In this document: piece after piece, positions 40,365 through 48,837 of the stretch
Layout: each line of letters opens with the position of its first letter
Numbering within the stretch: the stretch's first letter is position 1
DNA from: Treponema sp.
GTDB lineage: Bacteria > Spirochaetota > Spirochaetia > Treponematales > Treponemataceae
Length of the DNA stretch: 64,000 nt
Assembly (NCBI GenBank): GCA_017934745.1
Contig: JAGBIY010000031.1
Span: 1 to 64,000 of the forward strand
Direction: 5' to 3'
Program-made: the position numbers and the translations under genes
Notes under the pieces: generated by a model
Seen by the model: only the letters and a program-made list of their open reading frames with translations
What the model was told of the DNA's origin: nothing
The model's database searches: none

Positions 40365-41138
40365 ATGACTTTTGATTTTAATTTACAATTGGCAGAAAAT
40401 TATCATAGTAATTCTCAAAAAAGTAGAGTTCTTACAGAAGATTGGGTTGAAAGAAATTTATATTGTCCTATTTGCGGAAAGCCATATATAAATCGATATG
40501 AAAATAATCACCCAACAGGTGATTTCTATTGCAATGATTGTTCCTCAGATTTTGAGTTAAAAAGTAAAAAGAGCAATTCAGGAAAACTATCGAAAACAAT
40601 TAATGATGGTGAATATTTGACAATGATTTCTAGAATTACCTCTCTTAGAAATCCAAATTTCTTTTTTATGACTTATAGGAATTGTGCCGTTGACAATTTT
40701 ATCTTAATTCCAAATCATTTTTTTACACCACAGATAATTATAAAGCGAAAGCCTCTTGGACCTAATGCTCGTAGGGTTGGTTGGACAGGCTGTAATATTG
40801 ATATTTCCTCTATACCTGATTCTGGGAAAATCTTTATTGTAAAAAATCAAGTTGAAATACAGCACGAAACTGTAATTTCAAATTATGCAAAAGCAAAAAC
40901 GCTAAAAACATCGAATCTTGAAACTCGTGGTTGGCTTCTTGATACCTTAATGTGTGTTGAGAAAATTCCTTCAAGAGATTTTACTCTCAATCAAATATAT
41001 GCTTTTGAAAAAGAGCTAAAAGAAAAACATCCTGAGAATAATTTTGTGAAAGATAAAATTCGACAACAACTACAATACTTGCGGGATAAGGGATTTATAG
41101 AATTTGTAACGCCAGGGCACTACAGAAAAGTATCTTGA
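40365..41138 (+). CDS. dpnI: DpnI-type restriction endonuclease (cleaves methylated GATC)
   Basis: Cuts DNA at GATC when adenine is methylated. The start at 40365 (MTFDFNLQLAENYHSNSQKS) aligns with the start of pneumococcal DpnI, and the 257-residue length matches (254). The N-terminal catalytic domain has the zinc cysteines (CPICG and CNDC) and the PD-(D/E)XK residues in GDFYCNDCSSDFELKSKK. The C-terminal winged helix, which also reads methylation, keeps RRVGWTGCNID and KIRQQLQYLRDKGFIEF. The DNA is far more AT-rich than htpG or the cyclase gene beside it. The gene and its partner at 41170 lie between duplicated terminators, a sign of transfer. Confidence 0.93.
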   Translation: MTFDFNLQLAENYHSNSQKSRVLTEDWVERNLYCPICGKPYINRYENNHPTGDFYCNDCSSDFELKSKKSNSGKLSKTINDGEYLTMISRITSLRNPNFFFMTYRNCAVDNFILIPNHFFTPQIIIKRKPLGPNARRVGWTGCNIDISSIPDSGKIFIVKNQVEIQHETVISNYAKAKTLKTSNLETRGWLLDTLMCVEKIPSRDFTLNQIYAFEKELKEKHPENNFVKDKIRQQLQYLRDKGFIEFVTPGHYRKVS

Positions 41139-41169
41139 TCTAGTTTTATTTTCGATCAATAGTTTTCTT

Positions 41170-41373
41170 ATGAAAAGATATGAAGTAACGATAGAAGAAA
41201 CTGTTGATGAAACTTTTTCATTTGAAATTCCTGATGATGTTGATATTTATGAATATGTTCGCGAAAAGTATTGCAATGGAAAAGTTGTACTTGAGCCAGG
41301 AGAATGTCAATTTAGACAAATGAAAATTCATGATTTATCTAATAATTCATGGAGTGATTGGCAGGAATTTTAA
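41170..41373 (+). CDS. dpnD: DpnD/PcfM-family small protein
   Basis: A 67-residue acidic protein that follows dpnI after 31 bases, as dpnD follows dpnC in the pneumococcal DpnI locus. The pattern YEVTIEETVDETFSFEIPDD, then a helix and the end VVLEPGECQFRQMKIHDL fit the DpnD/PcfM domain. Its biochemical role is not established in any species. Base composition is AT-rich like dpnI, so the two moved together. A terminator copy follows at 41479. Confidence 0.75.
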   Translation: MKRYEVTIEETVDETFSFEIPDDVDIYEYVREKYCNGKVVLEPGECQFRQMKIHDLSNNSWSDWQEF

Positions 41374-41478
41374 TTGGGGCGTTGAGGGGTGTCCCCACAG
41401 AGGTGGTATCGGAAAACAAGTTCGGAATGGACTTGCCAATAAATTAAGCATTGTACTGCACTGTTTCCAAAATCAGCT

Positions 41479-41521
41479 CGCCCACCGCTTTGTCGATTGA
41501 CAGACGGCGGGCGCATTTTTT
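41479..41521 (+). repeat. Direct repeat / terminator, copy 2
   Basis: cgcccaccgctttgtcgatt then gacagacggcgggcgcattt and T8. It ends the dpnI-dpnD cassette and differs from copy 1 mainly by the exchange of A and C within the stem. Confidence 0.85.
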
Positions 41522-41571
41522 TTCCGAGAATTATTGTGTTACAATTTTCTTGAACAAAATAGGAAAAATCG

Positions 41572-42627
41572 ATGCGCTTTCGAATCAACAAAACTTCACT
41601 TCTAAAAATCGCCTTTTCGTGTCTTTTTATCGGCAATCTCTTCTGCCAGCTGCCGGATGTCCCCGCCGTGAGGAAAAAGACGGACCAGTCATTCTTGGAC
41701 GGATTCGTCCGGAAGATATGGACGACGAAGGACGGGCTTCCGGGAATGACTGTCACGACCTTGATTCAGGACAGGAAGGGATACATCTGGATCGGAAGCT
41801 ACGACGGACTTGTAAGATTCGACGGGGTTGACTTCAACGTCTACAACAGGACAGTCGACGAGAAATACGATTTCGCTTCCGCCCGCTCGATAATTCAGGA
41901 CTCGCTGGAAAACATCTGGGTCGGCCACAACGACGAGGGCGTGACGCGCATCGACAAGAACGGCGGAATTCGGAAATTCACCATGGAGGACGGGCTTCCG
42001 AACAACAAGATAAACGCCCTGTGCGAGGATTCGGAGGGGAACGTCTGGGTGGGAACGTCGTCCGGGCTTTGCGTCCTCCGCGCAGACGGAAGCGTGGCGG
42101 AGCCTGAAGGACTCAAGGAGCTTGGGCAGGAGAAGATTCTCGTGTCCAAAATCTTCTGCGACTCGAAAAATCGCGTCTGGGTAATAACGGGACTCGCGGG
42201 CGACAATTTCGTCTACGAGAACGGAAAACTCTCCCGCTTCACAGGCATGAAGACGTTCGAGAACCCCGCGGTCTTCGAGATTTACGAGGACAGGGAAAAC
42301 GCGATGTGGTTCGGTGTCGCCCCACACTTCGCTGTCAGAATCAAGGACGGGGAGGAGACTGTCTACGATGTCCACCACGAGGGGCTGGACGCCACGATAG
42401 TGAACTCCATCATGCAGGACTCGGCAGGGAATTTCTGGTTCGGAAGCGACTCCGGCGTGACGGTCATGCACGGAGACTCGTTCGCGTACTACGATTCGTT
42501 CAACGGGCTTTCCGACAACGGAATCACAAGGATTTTTGAGGACAGGGAAGGAAATGTCTGGGTCGCGCTCAACAGGGGCGGCCTGCAGAAATTCAGCAAG
42601 GGAAAATTCCGCACGTTGCTCAAATAA
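41572..42627 (+). CDS. Sensor cyclase, N-terminal propeller part (gene broken by a 70-bp duplication)
   Basis: N-terminal part of a membrane sensor cyclase. After a signal-anchor (ISLLKIAFSCLFIGNLFC-like region), it consists of two-component-regulator propeller repeats: IWIGSYDGLVRFDG, IWVGHNDEGVTRID, VWVGTSSGLCVLRADG, FWFGSDSGVTVMHGD, VWVALNRGGLQKF. These make a periplasmic seven-bladed propeller that binds ligands. The frame ends at 42627 because a 36-base segment is duplicated with 34 extra bases between. Removing 70 bases restores one 1019-residue protein with the frame at 42692. As it stands, the product would be a free propeller. Confidence 0.75.
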   Translation: MRFRINKTSLLKIAFSCLFIGNLFCQLPDVPAVRKKTDQSFLDGFVRKIWTTKDGLPGMTVTTLIQDRKGYIWIGSYDGLVRFDGVDFNVYNRTVDEKYDFASARSIIQDSLENIWVGHNDEGVTRIDKNGGIRKFTMEDGLPNNKINALCEDSEGNVWVGTSSGLCVLRADGSVAEPEGLKELGQEKILVSKIFCDSKNRVWVITGLAGDNFVYENGKLSRFTGMKTFENPAVFEIYEDRENAMWFGVAPHFAVRIKDGEETVYDVHHEGLDATIVNSIMQDSAGNFWFGSDSGVTVMHGDSFAYYDSFNGLSDNGITRIFEDREGNVWVALNRGGLQKFSKGKFRTLLK

Positions 42628-42684
42628 TTATAGTCGGAAGTTCCACCACGGCCTGCAGAAATTCAGCAAGGGAAAATTCCGCAC
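42579..42684 (+). repeat. 36-bp direct repeat that breaks the cyclase gene
   Basis: cggcctgcagaaattcagca plus agggaaaattccgcac occurs at 42579-42614 and again at 42649-42684, separated by 34 bases that start gttgctcaaataattatagt. The total insertion is 70 bases, one more than a multiple of three. Confidence 0.9.
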
Positions 42685-42691
42685 CGTGGGC

Positions 42692-44701
42692 ATGAAGAGC
42701 AGCGTGAACGCAATCTGCGAGGACAAAAGCAGGGACGTGACCTGGCTTGCGACCGACAGCGGGCTCTACTGCTACAAGGACAACGAATTCGTGGAGAACG
42801 AGATAACGAAGCTCTGCACCAACATAAGAGTCAGGAACGTTGGCATGACGCGCGACGGGGAGCTTCTCATAACGTCTTATTCCGAGATTCCGCAGATACG
42901 AGTCAAGAGCGACGGGGACGTGAAAATCTGGACGCCAGCCGACGGACTTGCGACGATAAAGTGCCGCGTCTCCATAAAAATCTCAAACGGCGACTACTAT
43001 GTGGGAACGCCGATTGGGCTTAGCATAATCCACCACGAGGACGGAAGCGTCTCCACGCTCACGAGGAAGGACGGATTCACGAACCACTACATAATGTGGC
43101 TTTACGAGGACAATCTCGGACGAGTGTGGGTCGGGACGAACGGCGGCGGCGTCTTCGTTATGGAGGACGGGAAAATCACCAAGCACTACACGACCGAAGA
43201 GGGGCTTTCCGGGAACGTGATTTTCAAGATTCTGGAGAACAACGGAAGCGTCTGGATTGCGACAGGGACGGGCCTCTCGAAATACGATGCCGAGAACGAC
43301 TCGTTCGTCAACTTCAACTCGAAGAACGGACTTGGAACAGACAGCGTGTTCCAGATGATTTGCGACGGAAACGGCTCCGTGTGGATGACGAGCAACAAGG
43401 GAATCTTCTCGACTACGCTTTCCGAGATTGAGGAGGTCGCGTCGGGCGCGAAAAAGAAGGTCTCGGTCAGGTACTACGGAGACTCGGACGGACTCATAAC
43501 GAGCGGAGTCACGTCGACTTCCCTTTCCGCGATGGATTCCAGGGGGCGCATCTGGTTCACGCTTACGGACGGGTTCGCGATTTATGACTCCAGCAATGTG
43601 AGCGTCAACAATATACCTCCGAGAATCGAAATTCAGGATTATGTCGTGGACAACTCCAAATTCGACTACCACGGGGAGAAAATCGTGCTCTCTCCTTCCG
43701 CAAAACGCTTGAGCATGAAGTTCACGGGCTTGAGCTTCATCTCCTCTGACAGCATGCTCTTCCGCTACAGGCTCGCGGGCTTCGAGGACGACTATTCCGA
43801 CTGGTCTCCGCTCAGGGCGGTCTCGTACACGAACTTGAAGCCGGGAACGTATCAGTTCACGGTCGTGGCCCAGAACAGCGACGGCTTCCAGAGCGATGTC
43901 TCCGCTCCCGTCACAATCGTGAAGAAGCCGTACATCTGGCAGATGGCGTGGTTTTGGATTCTAATCGCCTTTTCAATCCTTTTCTTCATCGCGTGGAAAA
44001 TCTATTCGATGAGACGCTACCAAATCGTGCTTGAGGAGAAGGTCGAGGAGCGCACCAGGGAACTGAAGAAGGAGAAGGAGAAATCCGAGAGCCTTTTGCT
44101 GAACATCCTCCCCGCTGGTGTCGCGAAGGAGCTTACGGAGAGTCCGAACAAGACAATCGCCAAGAAATATCCGAACGTGACCGTGCTTTTCACCGACATC
44201 GTGGGTTTCACGAAGATGAGCGGCACGATGTCGGCCGAGGAGGTCGTCACGATGCTCAACAAGATGATTTCAAAATTCGACGACAGGGCGAAGCTCGAGG
44301 GCATAGAGAAAATCAAGACAATCGGGGACGCGTACATGGCGGCCGTCGGCTTGACGGAATCCGCGGAGAACGACGGAGCCGTGAGGATGGTGAACTTCGC
44401 GAAGGGCGTGATGGAGGACGTGAAGGCGTTCGACGAGGAGAATTCCGTGCGCGTCATGATTCGACTTGGAATAAACACCGGAAACCTTGTCGCCGGAGTC
44501 ATCGGAAAATCGAAATTCATCTACGACATCTGGGGCGACACCGTGAACGTGGCGAGCCGAATGGAAAGCACCGGCGAGCCGATGAAAATCCACGTTACCG
44601 AGAGCACCTACGAGCAGACCAAGGACTTCTTCGAGTACAGCGACGGCGTGAACATACAGGTGAAGGGCAAGGGCGAGATGAAGACGTATTTCCTTGCCTG
44701 A
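42692..44701 (+). CDS. Sensor cyclase, second propeller and class III adenylate/guanylate cyclase part
   Basis: Continuation of the broken sensor cyclase, starting here at the first ATG after the duplication. In order: more propeller repeats (TWLATDSGLYCYKD, VWVGTNGGGVFVMEDG, VWIATGTGLSKY), a Y_Y_Y-type beta-sandwich (LRYRLAGFEDDYSDW region), one membrane segment (MAWFWILIAFSILFFIAW), a coiled coil, and a class III cyclase domain (VTVLFTDIVGFTKM, IKTIGDAYMAAVGL, RLGINTGNLVAGVIG, YDIWGDTVNVASRMES). The metal-binding aspartates and transition-state Asn/Arg are present, so the catalytic domain looks active. ATP versus GTP specificity is not settled. Confidence 0.82.
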   Translation: MKSSVNAICEDKSRDVTWLATDSGLYCYKDNEFVENEITKLCTNIRVRNVGMTRDGELLITSYSEIPQIRVKSDGDVKIWTPADGLATIKCRVSIKISNGDYYVGTPIGLSIIHHEDGSVSTLTRKDGFTNHYIMWLYEDNLGRVWVGTNGGGVFVMEDGKITKHYTTEEGLSGNVIFKILENNGSVWIATGTGLSKYDAENDSFVNFNSKNGLGTDSVFQMICDGNGSVWMTSNKGIFSTTLSEIEEVASGAKKKVSVRYYGDSDGLITSGVTSTSLSAMDSRGRIWFTLTDGFAIYDSSNVSVNNIPPRIEIQDYVVDNSKFDYHGEKIVLSPSAKRLSMKFTGLSFISSDSMLFRYRLAGFEDDYSDWSPLRAVSYTNLKPGTYQFTVVAQNSDGFQSDVSAPVTIVKKPYIWQMAWFWILIAFSILFFIAWKIYSMRRYQIVLEEKVEERTRELKKEKEKSESLLLNILPAGVAKELTESPNKTIAKKYPNVTVLFTDIVGFTKMSGTMSAEEVVTMLNKMISKFDDRAKLEGIEKIKTIGDAYMAAVGLTESAENDGAVRMVNFAKGVMEDVKAFDEENSVRVMIRLGINTGNLVAGVIGKSKFIYDIWGDTVNVASRMESTGEPMKIHVTESTYEQTKDFFEYSDGVNIQVKGKGEMKTYFLA

Positions 44702-44816
44702 ACCGATGTGGGCGTTTTTCCCCGTTGGCGTTCCGTTTCTGTTTCCGAATGTGCCGATTTTTTATAAAATTGAGTCTCGCATTTTGGGAAAAATGGGATA
44801 GAAAATGGGGATAAAA

Positions 44817-46562
44817 ATGAAGAAAAAAGTTTTGGGGGCGGTTCTGTTCGCCTCGTCGTTCTTTGCCAGCTCGGAGAATTGGGTCACGGAGCTTGGAAAC
44901 TGCTGGGATTCCGTCGCCGCGAATCCGACTCTTTCGTCGCGCTCATACTACGAGCGGTACAACGAGATTGCCGAGTCGCTCAAGTCCGGGAAACCGGGTG
45001 GCGGCGACCTCTCGGATGAGGAGACCCACGAAGCCTGGCTTTCTGTTCTGAAGGATTTTGAGAGCTACTGGTCGTCCAACTGCCCGAAGAAGATTTCGTT
45101 CTCCCGTTTGAGGAAGTATTCGAGCACGGAGACTGTGAAGATTCCGTTCACCGTTTCGGTCGACCCTGAGGAGTACAACGGAGAGACGACCAAGACGATT
45201 TTTCAGGAAGAGGAGCGTGAGACTTCAAAATACTCGGTCTCCGTCACTTCCGATTTCACACTCAAGTACATGGAAATCCTTTCGATAGTCAAATCCGGCC
45301 TCCGCGTGGCGAGAAAAGCCGACTGGACCGACATTCCACGGAACTGGCCTGAGGAGTCCGTCCATGTGGACTCGCAAAGCCCTGAATCCGACGGTTCCTG
45401 CCTCGTCTCCTTCTTCGGGAACAAGACCGCTTCCATAGCGAAAGTGAACGGCTGCGACTTCCTCGACTTGAATTTCGACGTGAAGGACAAGAGCGGGCGC
45501 ACTTTCTTCTCCAGCGGAAAGAAAATCGTAGGAACGAGCGACGTTATATTCGAAAAAATCGAAAGCGACAAGTTCGCCCTCATAGACGAGGCCATCAGGA
45601 ACGGCGAAATCGTCTACTCCCCGACTGAGCTTTCCTTGCGGTACGGCGCGCCGGAGCGTGTTTCTGCCTACAGCAGGGAATGGGCGGAGCCGCTTTTGTC
45701 CAAGCCGTTTTCTCTGTCTTCCGTGAGGTTCGAGAATCCGTATGAGACTTACAGGGAAGAGAACCATGTGATAGACGAAGAGGAGGCGCGCATAATCGCT
45801 TCCGAGATGATGGTTGACGTGGCGGGCGACGGCTCTATCGGTTCGTTCGAAATCCAAAAGACCGAAGTGACGCAGAAGCTCTACAAGGACGTGATGAGGA
45901 GAAACCCAAGCGGCTTCAGGAACCTGGAAAAGCCCGTGGAGACTGTCAGCTGGAACGACGCGATTGTCTTCTGCAACAGGCTGAGCGAGATTTGCGGCAG
46001 GACTCCGGTCTATTCCGTGGACGGCTCGACCGACTGGGCTTCATGGAACTATGTGCCGCATTCTGGAAACCAGCTCGCAGGCGAGATATCGGTTGTCCCA
46101 GGCGACGGCTTCCGCCTCCCGACCGAGGAAGAGTGGACTTACGCGGCTCACGGCGGAAATTCGCACGAGGAATTCGCCTACAGCGGAAGCGACAAGGACA
46201 AGATTTCTGAGATTGCCTGGTACAAGAGGAACGCAAGAAAGACTTCCGAGCCTGCCAAGAAGAACGCAAACTCCCTCGGCCTCTACGACATGACGGGAAA
46301 CGTCTGGGAATGGTGCTTCGATTTTTCCAAGAAGGACTCGTCGTCCAGAATCGCCAAAGGCGGCTCGTGGAGCTACGACGAGCGTTTCTGCAAGATTTCG
46401 GACTTCTACGTCAGAAATCCGCACCAGAAATTCGACTGCCTTGGACTCCGCCTCGTCTCAGGAAATTCCGGCAGCGTCCCATACACACCGGAGCAAGCCT
46501 CTGAATCCTCCGTCGCGTCCTCCCCCAACGTCACCTCCGCCCTCGCAATCGACGCGAAATAG
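44817..46562 (+). CDS. Exported protein with an FGE/sulfatase-modifying-factor domain
   Basis: A 581-residue exported protein. The start at 44817 (MKKKVLGAVLFASSFFASSE) has gggga upstream. Residues 20-330 are not recognised. Residues about 340-555 are an FGE-sulfatase (formylglycine-generating enzyme-like) domain: IGSFEIQKTEVTQKLYKDVM, PVETVSWNDAIVFCNRLSE, GFRLPTEEEWTYAAHGG, GLYDMTGNVWEWCFDFS and a final CLGLRLVSG. In many bacteria, and commonly in treponemes, such domains are structural or ergothioneine/EgtB-like and not true sulfatase activators. No sulfatase is present in the window. It ends at the bidirectional terminator near 46584. Confidence 0.75.
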   Translation: MKKKVLGAVLFASSFFASSENWVTELGNCWDSVAANPTLSSRSYYERYNEIAESLKSGKPGGGDLSDEETHEAWLSVLKDFESYWSSNCPKKISFSRLRKYSSTETVKIPFTVSVDPEEYNGETTKTIFQEEERETSKYSVSVTSDFTLKYMEILSIVKSGLRVARKADWTDIPRNWPEESVHVDSQSPESDGSCLVSFFGNKTASIAKVNGCDFLDLNFDVKDKSGRTFFSSGKKIVGTSDVIFEKIESDKFALIDEAIRNGEIVYSPTELSLRYGAPERVSAYSREWAEPLLSKPFSLSSVRFENPYETYREENHVIDEEEARIIASEMMVDVAGDGSIGSFEIQKTEVTQKLYKDVMRRNPSGFRNLEKPVETVSWNDAIVFCNRLSEICGRTPVYSVDGSTDWASWNYVPHSGNQLAGEISVVPGDGFRLPTEEEWTYAAHGGNSHEEFAYSGSDKDKISEIAWYKRNARKTSEPAKKNANSLGLYDMTGNVWEWCFDFSKKDSSSRIAKGGSWSYDERFCKISDFYVRNPHQKFDCLGLRLVSGNSGSVPYTPEQASESSVASSPNVTSALAIDAK

Positions 46563-46583
46563 GAAGGGAATATTGAAAAAAAA

Positions 46584-46614
46584 TCGGCTTTCCAACTTCA
46601 ACTCGGAAAGCCGA
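46584..46614. terminator. Bidirectional terminator
   Basis: 10-bp stem tcggctttcc/ggaaagccga flanked by A8 and T8. It serves the FGE-like gene and, on the minus strand, the end of the pfp 3' repeat region. Confidence 0.88.
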
Positions 46615-46631
46615 TTTTTTTTGCGCGCCCA

Positions 46632-46878
46632 GTTGCATCCACAAAGCAAACGACTAGGACTCATCTGCACCTTGGCATACCCAATCGTTTCACCAGGAAA
46701 GGTACGCGCTCCCTGCGCGTGCCGCGAACGGTTGCATCCACAAAGCAAACGCCTAGGTCTCATCTGCACTTTGGCACATCCAATCGCTTCACCCGGAAAG
46801 GTACGCGCCCAAGCGCGTGCCGTGAACGGTTGCATCCACAAAGCAAATGCCTAGGACTAAATTGCCCCCCGGCAACCG
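46632..46878 (-). repeat. Tandem 3'-UTR repeat, copy set 2 (after pfp)
   Basis: Two and a half tandem units: 46632-46730 (99 bases), 46731-46828 (98 bases) and a shorter terminal unit 46829-46878. Each contains gttgcatccacaaagcaaac, a ctagg box and, in the two full units, the hairpin ggtacgcgc/gcgcgtgcc. On the minus strand the array starts right after the pfp stop codon with gttgccgggg, exactly as the array at 11531 starts after the carB-dapF stop codon. It fills the gap between 46615 and pfp. Confidence 0.85.
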
Positions 46879-48099
46879 CTATTTCACCTTCAGGTGCCGT
46901 GGCAATCCGTCCACCATGATTGGCGAAAGCTCCGCCTGGATGAGCGGGTGGATATAGTGGATCAAATCCTGAGTAACATAGTCGTCGTCGGTAATCCATT
47001 CGAGAGGGACCTTCTTCTCCACGTTCGCGATTGCCTTTACGTCGGCTGTCTCCGTTATGCACATGTACGGGTCGTCCGAGACTCTCTTCAGGACCACGAC
47101 TTTTCCAGTCTCGCCCTCGAACGCTGATTTCACGGCCGCTCCTCCGACGTTGTAGGCTTCCGTGATGTCCGTGCGGCTCGTCATGTGGGCTGCGCACCTC
47201 TGCAGTGTCGAAAGCTCGATTGCGCGCGCCTTCAAGCCGAGAGTCATCGTTATCTTGTTCGTGAGGAATTTCGCCGTTCCAGACATCTGCTTGTGGCCGA
47301 AAGCGTCCACGAATTCAGCGTGCTCTCCAAGCTCGAATACGAATTTTCCGTCGGCGGTCTTGATTCCCTCCGATACGGCCACGACAATCGACTTGCCCTT
47401 CTCCGCCAGGCTCTTTATCTTCTGCAAGAACTTGTCCACGTCGAACGGCTTCTCAGGCAGGTAAATCAAGTCCACGCCCTCGCAGTCGTCCGATTTCGCC
47501 AATGCGGCGGCGGCCGTGAGCCAACCTGCGTTGCGTCCCATTATCTCGACGACCGTTATCGTAGGATAGTCGTAGACCACGCCGTCTCTTATTATCTCCT
47601 TCATAGTCGCCGCTATGAACTTCGCCGCGCTGCCGAATCCCGGAGTGTGGTCGGTTATCGCCAAGTCGTTGTCGATTGTCTTCGGGACTCCCATGAATTT
47701 GATGTCGCTCTTCACCATCGAGGCGTACTCCGAGAGCTTCATTATCGTGTCCATCGAATCGTTTCCGCCGATGTAGAAGAAGTACTTGATTTCAAGCTCG
47801 TCAAGGATTTTGAAGATTTTCTCGTATGTCGCCTTGTCGTCTTTTATCTCTGGAAGCTTGTAGCGGCACGAGCCGAGATACGACGACGGCGTTCTTTTGA
47901 GCAGGTCGATTGCCATGGTGGAATTCAGCTTGTCGGAAAGTTCTGTGTACTGCCCGTCGAGCAACCCCTTGATTCCGTGAAGCATTCCGTAGATTTTTTT
48001 CGCGCCCCTGTCCTTCGCCGTCTTGAAAACGCCAGCCAAGCTCGAATTTATTACAGATGTCGGTCCTCCAGATTGTCCGACAATTACATTTCCGTTCAT
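46879..48099 (-). CDS. pfp: Pyrophosphate-dependent 6-phosphofructokinase
   Basis: Phosphorylates fructose 6-phosphate with pyrophosphate, reversibly, in glycolysis. The 406-residue protein has the PFK signatures VGQSGGPTSVINSSLAGVF, FYIGGNDSMDT, MGVPKTIDNDL and EIMGRNAGWLTAAAAL. The lysine in PKTIDND and the GGND motif are the known markers of PPi use instead of ATP. Pyrophosphate-dependent PFK is typical of spirochaetes. A promoter lies at 48131-48158 and a tandem repeat array starts directly after the stop codon. The upstream cheW gene is on the same strand with a 102-base gap. Confidence 0.93.
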   Translation of the reverse strand: MNGNVIVGQSGGPTSVINSSLAGVFKTAKDRGAKKIYGMLHGIKGLLDGQYTELSDKLNSTMAIDLLKRTPSSYLGSCRYKLPEIKDDKATYEKIFKILDELEIKYFFYIGGNDSMDTIMKLSEYASMVKSDIKFMGVPKTIDNDLAITDHTPGFGSAAKFIAATMKEIIRDGVVYDYPTITVVEIMGRNAGWLTAAAALAKSDDCEGVDLIYLPEKPFDVDKFLQKIKSLAEKGKSIVVAVSEGIKTADGKFVFELGEHAEFVDAFGHKQMSGTAKFLTNKITMTLGLKARAIELSTLQRCAAHMTSRTDITEAYNVGGAAVKSAFEGETGKVVVLKRVSDDPYMCITETADVKAIANVEKKVPLEWITDDDYVTQDLIHYIHPLIQAELSPIMVDGLPRHLKVK

Positions 48100-48130
48100 T
48101 TTTAGACCCCCGAAACAGTTTTATTTGTTC

Positions 48131-48158
48131 ATTTTAACATAGGTTTTGCAAGACTCAA
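48131..48158 (-). promoter_or_regulatory. pfp promoter
   Basis: On the minus strand TTGAGT (48153-48158), a 16-base spacer and TAAAAT (48131-48136), about 32 bases upstream of the ATG. Confidence 0.5.
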
Positions 48159-48201
48159 AATTTTTTGTCTTTTTTGTTGAATTGAACCTTCTCCACGCCT
48201 G

Positions 48202-48696
48202 TCAGACAGTGGCTTTCTCTGTTTTTTCAACGTCCGCCTTTATGAATTTGAGAATCTCTTCCAGGTTCAGGACGAGGATGAATTCGTCACCGCGGCGGGC
48301 GACAGACTTTATGAAGCTGCTCTGCTCCTTCGGGATTCCGTAGGAAGCGGAGCCTGCCTGTATCATCGAAAGCCCGCCCACTATGTCCACGGAATCCGCG
48401 ATTATCGCAATCTCGAACGGCTTTTCGTTCGGTCGGGGAATCTCAAGGTTTATGATGGACGTGCCGTCCAGGTAGCTGCTTGGATTGAAGCCGAAGAGCT
48501 TTCTCAAATCGATTATCGAAACGACGGAGCCGCGGATGTTCGTGACTCCGAGCAGATAGTCGAGGGAATTCGGCACCTTCGTGAGCGACGTGAATTCCAG
48601 CACTTCCTTCACATACTTGACGGGGACGGCGAACATACCCTTCCCGAGCATGAAAGAAAAGTAGTCGTAGTTCTTGTTTTCAATTGAGATGTTCAT
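48202..48696 (-). CDS. cheW: CheW chemotaxis coupling protein
   Basis: A 164-residue CheW, which couples receptors to the CheA kinase in the cytosol. The CheW beta-barrel fold is clear: FSFMLGKGMFAVPVKYVKEV, VPNSLDYLLGVTNIRGSVVS, IIDLRKLFGF and AIIADSVDIVGGL. It is transcribed divergently from the STAS-cheA operon at 48838, sharing a 141-base intergenic region. A second cheW lies at 56078. Having two copies suggests alternative receptor arrays or simple gene dosage. Confidence 0.9.
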   Translation of the reverse strand: MNISIENKNYDYFSFMLGKGMFAVPVKYVKEVLEFTSLTKVPNSLDYLLGVTNIRGSVVSIIDLRKLFGFNPSSYLDGTSIINLEIPRPNEKPFEIAIIADSVDIVGGLSMIQAGSASYGIPKEQSSFIKSVARRGDEFILVLNLEEILKFIKADVEKTEKATV

Positions 48697-48837
48697 CTTC
48701 GATTCCTCATTGTTCCTGAAAATTAAGTGTATTTTCAGCCGTTAGCATTTTGTTTGACTTCAAAAAAATCATAGCGTAAAATTGTTTCTATATTATAAGT
48801 CATAATTTTTCAAAAAGATAGAAAAGGAGCTTCGTGG

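Noticed and set aside
42536..42691. Frame extending the second cyclase part upstream to an ATG at 42536
   Set aside because: This stretch overlaps the first cyclase part in another frame and has no homology; the real continuation begins after the duplication.
44817..46562. True sulfatase-activating formylglycine-generating enzyme
   Set aside because: The domain is present, but no sulfatase is nearby and the active-site cysteines of genuine FGE could not be identified with confidence.
46632..46878. Tandem repeat considered as a CRISPR array
   Set aside because: Repeat units of 98-99 bases follow one another without unique spacers and no cas genes are present.
48765..48785. Possible eighth CATAGCG motif upstream of the STAS gene (tcatagcgtaaaattg)
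   Set aside because: Only the first eight bases match and the GGAAATTTT part is absent.
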